Of a DNA stretch of 64,000 nucleotides, positions 16,429-25,000 are shown in pieces. The notes beneath the pieces were generated by a model, which saw only the letters and a list, made by a program, of their open reading frames with translations, searched no databases and had not been told where the DNA came from. Positions within the stretch are counted from its first letter, which is position 1; each line of letters starts with the position of its first letter. A program made the position numbers and the translations under genes. Source of the DNA: Microtetraspora niveoalba (GTDB taxonomy: Bacteria; Actinomycetota; Actinomycetes; Streptosporangiales; Streptosporangiaceae). The DNA lies in the NCBI RefSeq assembly GCF_001570405.1, contig NZ_BBYM01000027.1, forward strand, positions 62,001-126,000, read 5' to 3'.

Positions 16429-18324
16429 TCAGGGAGCGCCGGCGGGGACGGCGGCGCCGAAGGCCACGGCCTTGAGGCAGAACCCGGTGGCCTCCGGGTC
16501 GTCGAGGGCCACCCGCAGCCCCGTTCCGGCTCCCGCGTGCGGGAAGTAGACGAGCCGGTTCTGGGCGGTCGGGGGCAGGTCCAGCCGCCGGGACACCGCG
16601 CCGAGGGAGACCTCGACGGTCACGGGCCGCGCGCTGGTGTAGGCGAGCGCGCCGACCCCTTCGGGGCCGCCGAACGACTCGACGGGGAAGGCGGCGGCGC
16701 CGGCCCGCAGGGCGTAGCACTCGCGCCCCTTGCCGCGGGCGTCGCCGTTCAGGTTCTCGACCATGTCGAAGTATCCGAAGAGGTGGTCGACCGGCACGAT
16801 CCGCCCCGCGTCGTCCACGACGTACGGGCGCTCGGCGGGGGCGGGGTCGCGCATGCGGGCCCGCAGCGCCTCGCCGGCGAGGGGGGCGAGGACGCGGGAG
16901 GTCAGCCGCCGGTCGCCGTTCCACGGCAGGACCACGTGCGGGGGGACCGGCCTGGGGTAGATCTGCGCGTCCTCGGGGAGCCGGGCCAGGGAGTCCCGCA
17001 CGTTCTCCACGTACGGCCGGATGCGGTCGGCGGCGGTTACGGTGCCGCTGTACGCGTTGACGGACGCCACCGAGGCGACCAGGAACGCGACGGTCAGCAG
17101 GGTCGTGGTCAGCGGCGTCACGCCGGGAAGCGGCCTCCGGTAGGTGTCCTCCTCCCCGCGGAGCGGCAGCGCGCTGAGCGCGAGGCAGAGCGCGAAGACG
17201 ACGACGGCGTCGGCCACGTACCGGGTCTCGGTGCCGACCAACGCCGTGTACCTGCCGCGGGCGAGGACGGTCGGGAGCACGTCGGCGATGACGACGTAGA
17301 GCGCGGCGATCGTCCACGCCCGCCACGCGGACCTGCGGTGGAGGCAGGTGAACACGACCAGGCCGGCGAGGGCGAGCCACGCCGTCACGACCATGGCGAC
17401 CGGCGGGTCCGCGAGCCCTCCGGTGCCGGCCAGGCCGCCCCAGTTCAGCGGGCCGCCGACGACGCCGGCCGGGAAGGTGCGGCCGAGCAGCCAGCCGACG
17501 AGGCCCAGGGCGACGTCCGCCTTGGGGATGCCCGCCCCCTCCTCTCCCGCCGTCCCCTGGCGCAGCAGATAGAGCAGGCCGTAGCCGCCGAGCAGCACGG
17601 CGTACGCGGCCCAGACCCGGGTCCGGGCGCGCAGCTCCCGGACGATCGCCCGCGCCCAGCCGCCCGCGTTCCCCGCCCCGAAGTACGCGGTGGTGAGGGC
17701 GAAGGTGACGAGGGGCAGGAAGGCGCCCTTGGTGGAGAAGGCCATGCCGGCGGCGGCCCAGGCCAGGCCGTGCCAGGCGTGGCGCGGGGTCCCCGAGCGC
17801 AGGAACCGCACGTGCGCGGCCAGCGAGAACACCATGGCGACCTGGAGCGGCACGGCGTTGAGCGCGGCCGACCACCAGCTCAGCGCGGGCACGGTCAGCG
17901 GCGCGAAGAGGTACAGCGCGAGCGGGACGAGGATGCCGGCCCGGTCGCCGAAGAGGCGGCGCAGGAGGAGCAGCATCCCGCCGGAGGCCGCCGCCTGCAG
18001 GGCCAGCATGACGGAGGCGACGAGGAACCAGTTGTAGGGGGCGACCCGGGAGAGCACCCAGACGAGGGCGAGGGCGCCGGGCATGAGGTGCCCCTTGTGG
18101 ACCCGGGTGAGGTAGTCCCAGGTGAGGCCGTGCTCGTACGCGTCACCGACGAAGAGGAAGTCGTCCTCGATGAAGTAGCCGCGGGCGAGCACGCCCGCCT
18201 TGAGCACGAGCGAGATCACGATCAGCGCGAGCGCGGCGACGACGACCGGGCCGAGCCTCAGCGAGGGGATGCGGATCTGGACGACCTCGGGCCGCCCGTC
18301 GCGCTCGACGTCCGTCTCGGTCAT
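16429..18324 (-). CDS. Polytopic membrane protein B, candidate GT-C glycosyltransferase
   Basis: 631 residues, about eleven to thirteen membrane helices and a C-terminal soluble domain of about 190 residues. The first external loop reads GYFIEDDFLF (Glu53-Asp54-Asp55), followed by LTWDYLTRVHKGHLMPGALALVW, almost the same as in proteins A and C. The tail domain has CYALRAG and GFCLKAVAFGAAVP, whose Cys and closing pattern recur in the paralogues. The acidic loop motif is what GT-C sugar transferases use for catalysis or metal binding; donor and acceptor are unknown. ATG 18324 has AAGGG 6 nt upstream. It is divergent from a methyltransferase gene, with two operator copies between them, and its stop lies 137 bp from the padR start. 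Confidence 0.66.
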   Translation of the reverse strand: MTETDVERDGRPEVVQIRIPSLRLGPVVVAALALIVISLVLKAGVLARGYFIEDDFLFVGDAYEHGLTWDYLTRVHKGHLMPGALALVWVLSRVAPYNWFLVASVMLALQAAASGGMLLLLRRLFGDRAGILVPLALYLFAPLTVPALSWWSAALNAVPLQVAMVFSLAAHVRFLRSGTPRHAWHGLAWAAAGMAFSTKGAFLPLVTFALTTAYFGAGNAGGWARAIVRELRARTRVWAAYAVLLGGYGLLYLLRQGTAGEEGAGIPKADVALGLVGWLLGRTFPAGVVGGPLNWGGLAGTGGLADPPVAMVVTAWLALAGLVVFTCLHRRSAWRAWTIAALYVVIADVLPTVLARGRYTALVGTETRYVADAVVVFALCLALSALPLRGEEDTYRRPLPGVTPLTTTLLTVAFLVASVASVNAYSGTVTAADRIRPYVENVRDSLARLPEDAQIYPRPVPPHVVLPWNGDRRLTSRVLAPLAGEALRARMRDPAPAERPYVVDDAGRIVPVDHLFGYFDMVENLNGDARGKGRECYALRAGAAAFPVESFGGPEGVGALAYTSARPVTVEVSLGAVSRRLDLPPTAQNRLVYFPHAGAGTGLRVALDDPEATGFCLKAVAFGAAVPAGAP

Positions 18325-18384
18325 GGGAGGCCCTTCCGCCGAAATCGCCGTTCGAATTCGCCCCGAAAATCACATCGCATTGGA

Positions 18385-18415
18385 TGCAACACGTTCTATA
18401 TCGCAACACGTTCTA
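18385..18415. promoter_or_regulatory. Tandem KstR-like operators, sites 5 and 6
   Basis: GCAACACGTTCTATAT occurs twice, at 18386 and 18403, exactly 17 bp apart. The first copy with its leading T (18385-18398) matches TnnAACnnGTTnnA fully; the second (18402-18415) differs at the first base. They lie in the 113-bp divergent promoter between membrane gene B and the methyltransferase. The CTATATAC at the end of the second copy could serve as the methyltransferase -10. Confidence 0.55.
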
Positions 18416-18437
18416 TATACCGTGTAGGCTCCGCCGC

Positions 18438-19217
18438 GTGGAGACCCATGAGGTGTTCCGTCCCGATCCGTCCGGGGTCGCGCCGTTCCGCGCCGACGTC
18501 GCCCGCTCCGTCCGGCTGCTGAGCGCGTTCCGCAAGGAGCAGACCGACCCCGACTTCTTCTACGGCCTGCTCGCCGCGGACACGGTGGCCCAGCTTCGCG
18601 GCTACACCCGCCTGGACGGGGCGTTGGTCGTGGACGTCGGCGGCGGCCCGGGATACTTCGCCGACGCCCTGCGCCGGGCCGGCGCGCGCACGGTCTGCGT
18701 GGACTGCGACGCGGGCGAGATGCGGGCCAGGGACGGCGCGATGCCGGAGGGCGCGGTGCTCGGCAGCGCCCTGTGCCTGCCGCTGCGGACCGGCTCGGTG
18801 GACGTCTGCTTCTCCTCCAACGTGCTGGAACACGTTCCCGATCCGCGCGCGATGGCCGCCGAGATGGTGCGGGTCACCCGCCCGGGAGGGCTCGTCTACC
18901 TCTCGTACACGAGCTGGTTCTCGCCGTGGGGCGGGCACGAGACCTCGCCGTGGCACTACCTGGGCGGCCACCGCGCGGCGCGCCGCTACGAGCGCCGGCA
19001 CGGCAGGCGCCCCAAGAACGTCTACGGCGAGAGCATGTACGCGGTGACGGTGGCGGAGATGCTCGCCTGGGCCCGCCGCGAGCACCGCGAGGGGGACGCC
19101 GAGCTGGTCGAGGCGCTCCCGCGTTATCACCCCCGGTGGGCCAGGCACGTGGTCCTCCTACCGGGCGTCCGCGAGGTGGTGACCTGGAACCTGCTCCTCG
19201 TCCTGCGCAGGCGCTGA
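18438..19217 (+). CDS. Class I SAM-dependent methyltransferase
   Basis: 259 residues. Motif I VVDVGGGPGYFADAL (64-78), the acidic VCVDCD, and FSSNVLEHVPDPRAMAAEMVRVTRPGG are the standard SAM-binding landmarks of the family-11 fold. The insert with SPWGGHETSPWHYLGGHRAARR is typical of enzymes acting on sugars or lipid-linked glycans, so methylation of an envelope sugar is plausible but not shown. The start is GTG 18438, 22 bp after the second operator copy. Its last 60 bp overlap, tail to tail, the end of the second DUF3068 gene on the other strand. Confidence 0.85.
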   Translation: METHEVFRPDPSGVAPFRADVARSVRLLSAFRKEQTDPDFFYGLLAADTVAQLRGYTRLDGALVVDVGGGPGYFADALRRAGARTVCVDCDAGEMRARDGAMPEGAVLGSALCLPLRTGSVDVCFSSNVLEHVPDPRAMAAEMVRVTRPGGLVYLSYTSWFSPWGGHETSPWHYLGGHRAARRYERRHGRRPKNVYGESMYAVTVAEMLAWARREHREGDAELVEALPRYHPRWARHVVLLPGVREVVTWNLLLVLRRR

Positions 19218-20174
19218 CCGGCGCAGCAGCAGGATCCCCGCGCCGGCCAGCGCGGCGCCGAGCGCGACGCCCGCGATCGGGAGGACCGTGCGGATCCACA
19301 TGGTCCACGACGAGTACGCCCCGGCCTCGGCCAGGTTGCCGGCCAGCTCCTCCGCCGGGGTGAGCAGGTCGGCCCGGAGGGCGACGAGCCGGTCCACGCC
19401 GTCGGCGGTGCGGAAGGTGTGGCGGAGCCGCTCCTCGGTCTTGACCGGCACGCCGCTGACCGGTTCCACCCAGATCGTCCGCTCGGTCCGCGCCCAGCGG
19501 GTCACCGGCACGTCCCGCCGGCCCGGCAGGCCGAGCAGCCGGCCGGGCAGCGGCGCCGCGACGTCCTCGATCTTCACCGGCGGCGTGCGCTGCGTGTACC
19601 GGTAGGTGAGCGTGCCGTTCAGCGTCTGCGTGCCGTCGAACGTGACCGGGAGCGCGCGCCGCGCCTCGACGTCGTAGAACTCGTAGTCGCGCTCCTGCGC
19701 GCCGAGGGGCCACCGGAAGGCCAGGCCGGCCTGCCGGGCGGAGGTGTCGCCGTCGACGTACTCGCCGCAGCAGTTCACGATCGCCCCGGTGCGCCGGTCG
19801 AAGGCGACCCGCCGCTCGTGGTAGCCGATCCGGTCGCCTTCGAGCGTGGTGAGCGAGGAGAACTCGATCCACACCGCGCGGTCGTCGTCCCCGGCCTTCG
19901 CGTCGCCGGTGACCGTCCGGGTCAGCACGATCGGCCCCGTGCGCGTCCGCTGGGTCGCCGGGTCGAAGAACGTCGCGGACTTCGCGTACATGCGGGTGAC
20001 CGACGACCGGTCCAAGGGGGCGCGGACGACCTGGTCGTACACGTAGCCGCGCAGCAGCGGCACCAGCGTCAGCAGGAAGCCGCCCGCGCCGACCAGCACC
20101 AGCGCCAGGGCGCGCCGCGTGGCGGCCGCCCGCACGAAGGGGGCGCTCATGAGCGCCGCGAAGGCCCGGTTCAC
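19158..20174 (-). CDS. DUF3068 (PorA-family annotated) membrane protein 2
   Basis: 338 residues, paralogue of the protein at 7562-8482. It has an N-terminal membrane segment (about 20-45), an outside domain containing VNCCGEYVD, ERTIWVEPVSGVPVKTEE, and a C-terminal membrane segment with a basic tail. Adjacent cysteines and the WVEP-x-G-x-PVK motif are shared by both copies. GTG 20174 overlaps the stop of membrane gene C by GTGA and is preferred for that reason; ATG 20150 is an alternative. It is the last gene of the GT4-aftD-C-DUF3068 chain. Function is unknown; the repeated association with arabinose-polymer genes is the main clue. Confidence 0.8.
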   Translation of the reverse strand: MNRAFAALMSAPFVRAAATRRALALVLVGAGGFLLTLVPLLRGYVYDQVVRAPLDRSSVTRMYAKSATFFDPATQRTRTGPIVLTRTVTGDAKAGDDDRAVWIEFSSLTTLEGDRIGYHERRVAFDRRTGAIVNCCGEYVDGDTSARQAGLAFRWPLGAQERDYEFYDVEARRALPVTFDGTQTLNGTLTYRYTQRTPPVKIEDVAAPLPGRLLGLPGRRDVPVTRWARTERTIWVEPVSGVPVKTEERLRHTFRTADGVDRLVALRADLLTPAEELAGNLAEAGAYSSWTMWIRTVLPIAGVALGAALAGAGILLLRRSAPAQDEEQVPGHHLADAR

Positions 20175-22057
20175 GGCGCCGGTACGGCTTCGCCGACGGT
20201 GACGTCGCCGGTGCAGAAGCCGCTGCCCGCCGGGACGTCGGTCACCAGCACCCGGTCGACGCCGGGAGGGGCGAGGAAGAAGACCTTCCCGAAGCCCTCC
20301 CTGAGGCCGAGCGCCGTGCTCCGGTCGCCGATCCACAACGTCACCCGGACCGGCACGCGCGAGGCGTAGCCGAGCCGGACCAGCGTCCCCGCCGGGGAGC
20401 CGGGCGGCGAGCCCGCCGCGACCGGCCTCCTGAGCGGCACCTCGACCGCGGCTCCGGACGCCGGCCAGCACCCGTCGGGCGTGGTCGGCACGGTCTTCTC
20501 CCCCTTCACCTCGACCGGGACCAGCCGCCCGGCGTCGTCGAAGACGAGCCCGACCGGCGACGCCGGGGGCCGGTACATCTGCACCCGCCGCCCGGGCGTC
20601 GCGAGCGGCCCGAGCAGCCGCGACGTCAGCGCGTACGAGCGGTAGGACGGCGGCAGGACGTCGACGGGCGCCGCGCGGTCGTAGACGACGGCGTCGGCGG
20701 GCGCGGCGGCCAGCGCCCGCCCGGCCTCGCGCAGGTAGGAGTGGCGCCGCTCGTTGCCGAGGTGGCCGGCGAACACGGCCGTGGACGCGAGGGAGGCGAC
20801 CGTGAACCCGCCCACCACCAGGCCGCCGAGGCCGTACACGACCTCGCGGGACGGCGGCGGCCTGCGGTACGGCTCGGCCTCGCCCACGATCGGCAGCACG
20901 GCGAGGGCGGCGACGAGCGCGAGCAGCGGCACGGCGTCCGCCACGTACCGCGAGTCGGCGCCCGCGAAGGCGCCCATCAGGTAGACGCGGCCGTAGAGCG
21001 GCGGCGCGATGTCCGCCACCACGAGGTACGCCAGCAGGAGCGCCCACGCGGCGGCCGCGTGGCGGCGGTACCGGACGGTGACGGCGAACAGGACGGCGGC
21101 CACCACGAAGGAGAGCACGACGAGTGTTCCGGGCGGCGACGTCACCGCCCAGTCGGTGCCGGAGAACCACTTCCACGGCCCGCCGAGGACGGTCGGCAGG
21201 AACGTGTGCGCGAGCAGCTCCCACACGAACCCGATCGCGTCGTCCGGCGCGGGGATCCGGCCGGACTCGGCGTCGGCGGCCACCGAGCGGAACAGGTAGA
21301 GCGCGAGGTAGGCGAGAAGCGTCCCGCCGTACAGGAGCCAGACCCGGGCGTGCCGCCGCAGCGCGGCGCGCGGCCCGCCGAAGTAGACGGCGGTCAGCGC
21401 GAAGAGCGTGAGCGGGATCGCGTACGCCTTGAGGAAGAAGGCCAGCCCGAACAACGTCCACCAGGCGGCCGCGGCGGCGTGGCGGGCGCGCCCGGTGCGC
21501 AGGTACAGCACGTGGGAGGCGACCGCCATGGGCAGCGCGATCTGCAGCGGCGCGGTGTTGAGCCCGGCCGCCCACCAGGCGAGCGCGGGCACGGTCACCG
21601 GGGCGACGAGGAAGACGAGCAGCGGCGCGATGACGGCCGGCCGCGGCCCGAACACCACCCGGAGCATCCGGAAGACGGCGAGGCCCGCGCACGCGTGCAG
21701 GGCGAGCACGGCGCCGCTCGCCAGCCCCCAGTCGTACGGCGCGAGACGGCCGGTCACCCACGCGAGCAGGAAGCCGCCGGGCATGAACTGGCCGTAGTGG
21801 ACCCGGGTGAGGTAGTCCCAGGAGAGCCCGCTCTCCACGGCGCGCGCCATGAACTCGAAGTCGTCCTCCTTGAAGTACGCCTCGGCGACGACGGACGCCT
21901 TCCAGGCGGTCTGCAGCAGGACGAGCCCGAGCGCGGTGAGCAGGAGGCCGTGGCGGCGGAGGAGGTCACGCGCGCCGCGGAGGAAGGAGACGAGTTCGGG
22001 CGAGAGCGTGATCCGGATCTTCGCCGTTCCCTCGACGGGCGTGATCACGTTTGTCAC
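20171..22057 (-). CDS. Polytopic membrane protein C, candidate GT-C glycosyltransferase
   Basis: 628 residues, the third paralogue with A and B. AYFKEDDFEF (Glu64-Asp65-Asp66) lies in the first external loop, followed by LSWDYLTRVHYGQFMPGGFLLAWV. The core has about a dozen membrane helices and the last about 200 residues form a soluble domain with GCWPASGAAVEVPLRRP and GFCTGDVTVGEAVPAP. The GTG start at 22057 overlaps the aftD stop (GTGA), and the stop overlaps the next start. Direct coupling to aftD is the strongest hint that the A/B/C family works on the same polymer, perhaps with the same polyprenyl-phospho-arabinose donor. The reaction is inferred, not seen. Confidence 0.68.
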   Translation of the reverse strand: MTNVITPVEGTAKIRITLSPELVSFLRGARDLLRRHGLLLTALGLVLLQTAWKASVVAEAYFKEDDFEFMARAVESGLSWDYLTRVHYGQFMPGGFLLAWVTGRLAPYDWGLASGAVLALHACAGLAVFRMLRVVFGPRPAVIAPLLVFLVAPVTVPALAWWAAGLNTAPLQIALPMAVASHVLYLRTGRARHAAAAAWWTLFGLAFFLKAYAIPLTLFALTAVYFGGPRAALRRHARVWLLYGGTLLAYLALYLFRSVAADAESGRIPAPDDAIGFVWELLAHTFLPTVLGGPWKWFSGTDWAVTSPPGTLVVLSFVVAAVLFAVTVRYRRHAAAAWALLLAYLVVADIAPPLYGRVYLMGAFAGADSRYVADAVPLLALVAALAVLPIVGEAEPYRRPPPSREVVYGLGGLVVGGFTVASLASTAVFAGHLGNERRHSYLREAGRALAAAPADAVVYDRAAPVDVLPPSYRSYALTSRLLGPLATPGRRVQMYRPPASPVGLVFDDAGRLVPVEVKGEKTVPTTPDGCWPASGAAVEVPLRRPVAAGSPPGSPAGTLVRLGYASRVPVRVTLWIGDRSTALGLREGFGKVFFLAPPGVDRVLVTDVPAGSGFCTGDVTVGEAVPAP

Positions 22058-25000
22058 GGTACTCCCGAAAGGCTGGGATCACGAGTGCCGATCGCGACCG
22101 GAGGCGGCGGAGCGGGCGGCGCGGGAGCCGGGACGGCGGCCGGGACGCCGGGGATGTTCCCGAACAGGCCGGCGAGCAGCGGCAGGCAGAGGAGCTGGGG
22201 CACCAGATCGGTGAGCGGGCGGCCCCACGCGGCGTTCTCCACGCCGAGCAGGTACGTCCCCACCGCCAGGCTGAGCCCGGCGAGGACGAACGACGCGGGC
22301 CCGAGACGCGGCGAGGCGAGCGCACGCAGCACGTGGAACAGGACACCGCGCCTGGCATGCGCGGCGGCCGAGACCCGGCGGAACCACACGCCCGCGGCGA
22401 ACAGCGCGGTCAGCACGGCGAGCCCGGCCACGCCGCCCGTCCAGAAGCCGTACGCGGCGGCCACCGGCCAGAGCCACCGCGCCGGGACGGCCCTCGGCAC
22501 GCAGGAGGGTGGGACGAGACCTCCCAGCGGGCCGCGGCGGCGGGCGGGCACGAGGGCGAGCGCGACCACGAGGAGGGCGAGGACGCCGCCCGCCAGCAGC
22601 CCGGCGCGGTACACGGCGTCCGGCTCGTAGCGCATGGTGACGGTCCCCGACGTGCCCTGGGGAAGGATCCACGCCTGCCGCCAGCCGTCGAGCCGGACCG
22701 CGGCCAGCTCGCGGTCTCCGGCGTAGGCGTGCCAGCCCTCGTTGAAGTTCTCGTTGACGACCAGGTAGCTCTTCCGGTCCGCCTCGACCCGGACCCGGCG
22801 CTCCCAGCCGGTCCACTCCCGCTCCTCGGCGGCCCGCATCACGGTGGCGGTCCCGCCGGACGCCCCGGTCGCGGCCTCCGGGGCGCGCACGACCGCCGAC
22901 CGGATCCGGTACGGGTCGTCGGCGGACGCGGTCAGCCGGGTCTCCCCCGGGAGCACGTTCACTCGCTCGCACGAGGCGTACGTCAGCGCCCGGCCGGCCA
23001 GGACGTCGGCCAGCGTTCCGCCGACGATCTCGGTGTTCACCGGCACGTCGTTGACCCGCAGCGTCGGGCCGAAGCCGCACGGCAGCCGCAGCGGGAACCC
23101 GCCCAGCCCGCCGAGGGGGCGCACGCCGGGGATCGTGATGTCGACGACCTCCAGCGAGCGCGAGCTGGGCGCGCTGAACTCGACGGTCAGCTCGCGCGTT
23201 CTGAGCGCAGGGAAGGTGACCCAGCCGTCCCGCCCCACCCAGCCCTCGCGGACGCCGCCGTCCTTCGCCCGCAACGTCACCCGTACGGGAGGGGCCCCGA
23301 GATGGGAGTCGGGGAAGACGACCTTGATCCGGGACAGCGTCATGGCGCGGGCCAGCCGGACGTCCAGCGACGGCCTGCGGTCGAACGGGTACGCGTACCA
23401 GACCGTCTTGGGGTCGCCGTCGAAGGCCGACCTGGCGAGCGCCGCCGGGTGGCCGGTGAACGTCGAGGTCGTCGTGACGGTGAGCGGGTCGCCCGGGAGC
23501 GAGGCGAGCTTCTCGATCGCCGAGCGGTCGGTGAGCACGGCCTGGCCGGTGACGACCCGGTCCCCCGAGCCCTGCGAGACGTAGGAGCGGTCGAAGCCGT
23601 ACCCGTCCTCGCCCAGCACCTCCAGCCGCCCCGCGCACGCCCACACGTACGAGCCGCGCATGCAGGCGGGCACGTCCCCGCTCCGGGTGAACGACACGGC
23701 GGCCTCGCCCGACCGGTCGCCGGGCACCTCGGGGACGACGATCGTGCGGCCCGGCGTGACCCCGGGGACGGATAGCTCGCGGACGCCGACCCGGCTGCCG
23801 AGGGTCGTCTTCGGCGGATAGGCCAGCTTGGTGACCCGGACCCGGACCCGGCTCGTCTCGCCCGGGGGGACGGCGAGCCGCTGGTCGTCCTCCGTCGCGC
23901 GTACCGTCTGGCGCAGCGTGCCCGCGTCGGTCTCCACCTCGATCTCCGAGGGCGGCGGCCCGATCGGGGCCTGCTCGAGCGCGATCGTCACATACTGCAG
24001 GCGGGTCGGCCCGGGGAGGCGCACCTCCAGCCACTCGCCGACCGCGCCCTTCCATCCGGTCGAACGCCAGCTCGTACGCCGGTCGCCGTCGAGCGCCGCG
24101 TAGGGCTGGTGCCCGGGGTCGCGGGAGTCCGGCATCGCGGTCACGTCCGACTCGGACGAGGAGGCGCGCACGTCCACGACCTCGAACAGCCGGGCCGTCG
24201 ACTGGAACGTCTCCCACGCCGGGTCGGTCAGGTCGCTGCCCGGGTCGGGGTCGTCGCGGGTGAGGGTGGCGGTGGCGGCCTGCCTGAGGTCGCTGACCGC
24301 GACCCCCCTCTTGCGCAGGGTGTCGGTGACGATCGTGTCGGACGGCGGGATCTCCAGCGCGCCGGGGTCGTCCCCGAGGATCACCGGGCGGTCGCCGGAG
24401 AGGAGGCCCTGCTCGGCGAGGGTCAGCACGGCCTCCGGCGCGCCGCCCACCCGCAGCGCGCCCTCGACCGGCACGGTCCCGGCGCGCGGCGCGGGATCCT
24501 CCACGCGGTAGATCTCCACCGCGTGGTACGGCTGGTCGAGCCAGCCGGAGGCGGTGTCGTTCCGGCCGATCCCGATGCCGGGGCCGAACCGCGCGACCTG
24601 GGTGAGGCCGGGTGAGTCCTCGATCGCCTGGTGGACGCGCGCCGGCCAGGCCCCGCCGATCGTGCGCCGGTCGAGGTCGTTCCGTACGACGAGGTGGGAG
24701 ACGCCGATCCTGCGCAGGGTGGCGGTCAGCCCGGCCGACCCCTGGCCGCTGGAGAAGCGGTCGTCCACGGCCGCGAGCAGCCGGGTGACGCCCGCCGACC
24801 CCCACGGCACGATCGTGTGCGTCGCCCAGCGGGCGGTGAGCAGCGGCTGCATGGGCTCGTCGAGGGGGCGGCCCCACAGGTACTCGCCGCGCTTGGACCC
24901 GGGCAGGGCGAGCACCATGCCGTCGCCCGCGTTCTCGTCCAGCCAGGTGGTGGCCTGCTTCCAGTAGCCGGGGATCTCCGCGAACGCGCCGGTGGGGGCG

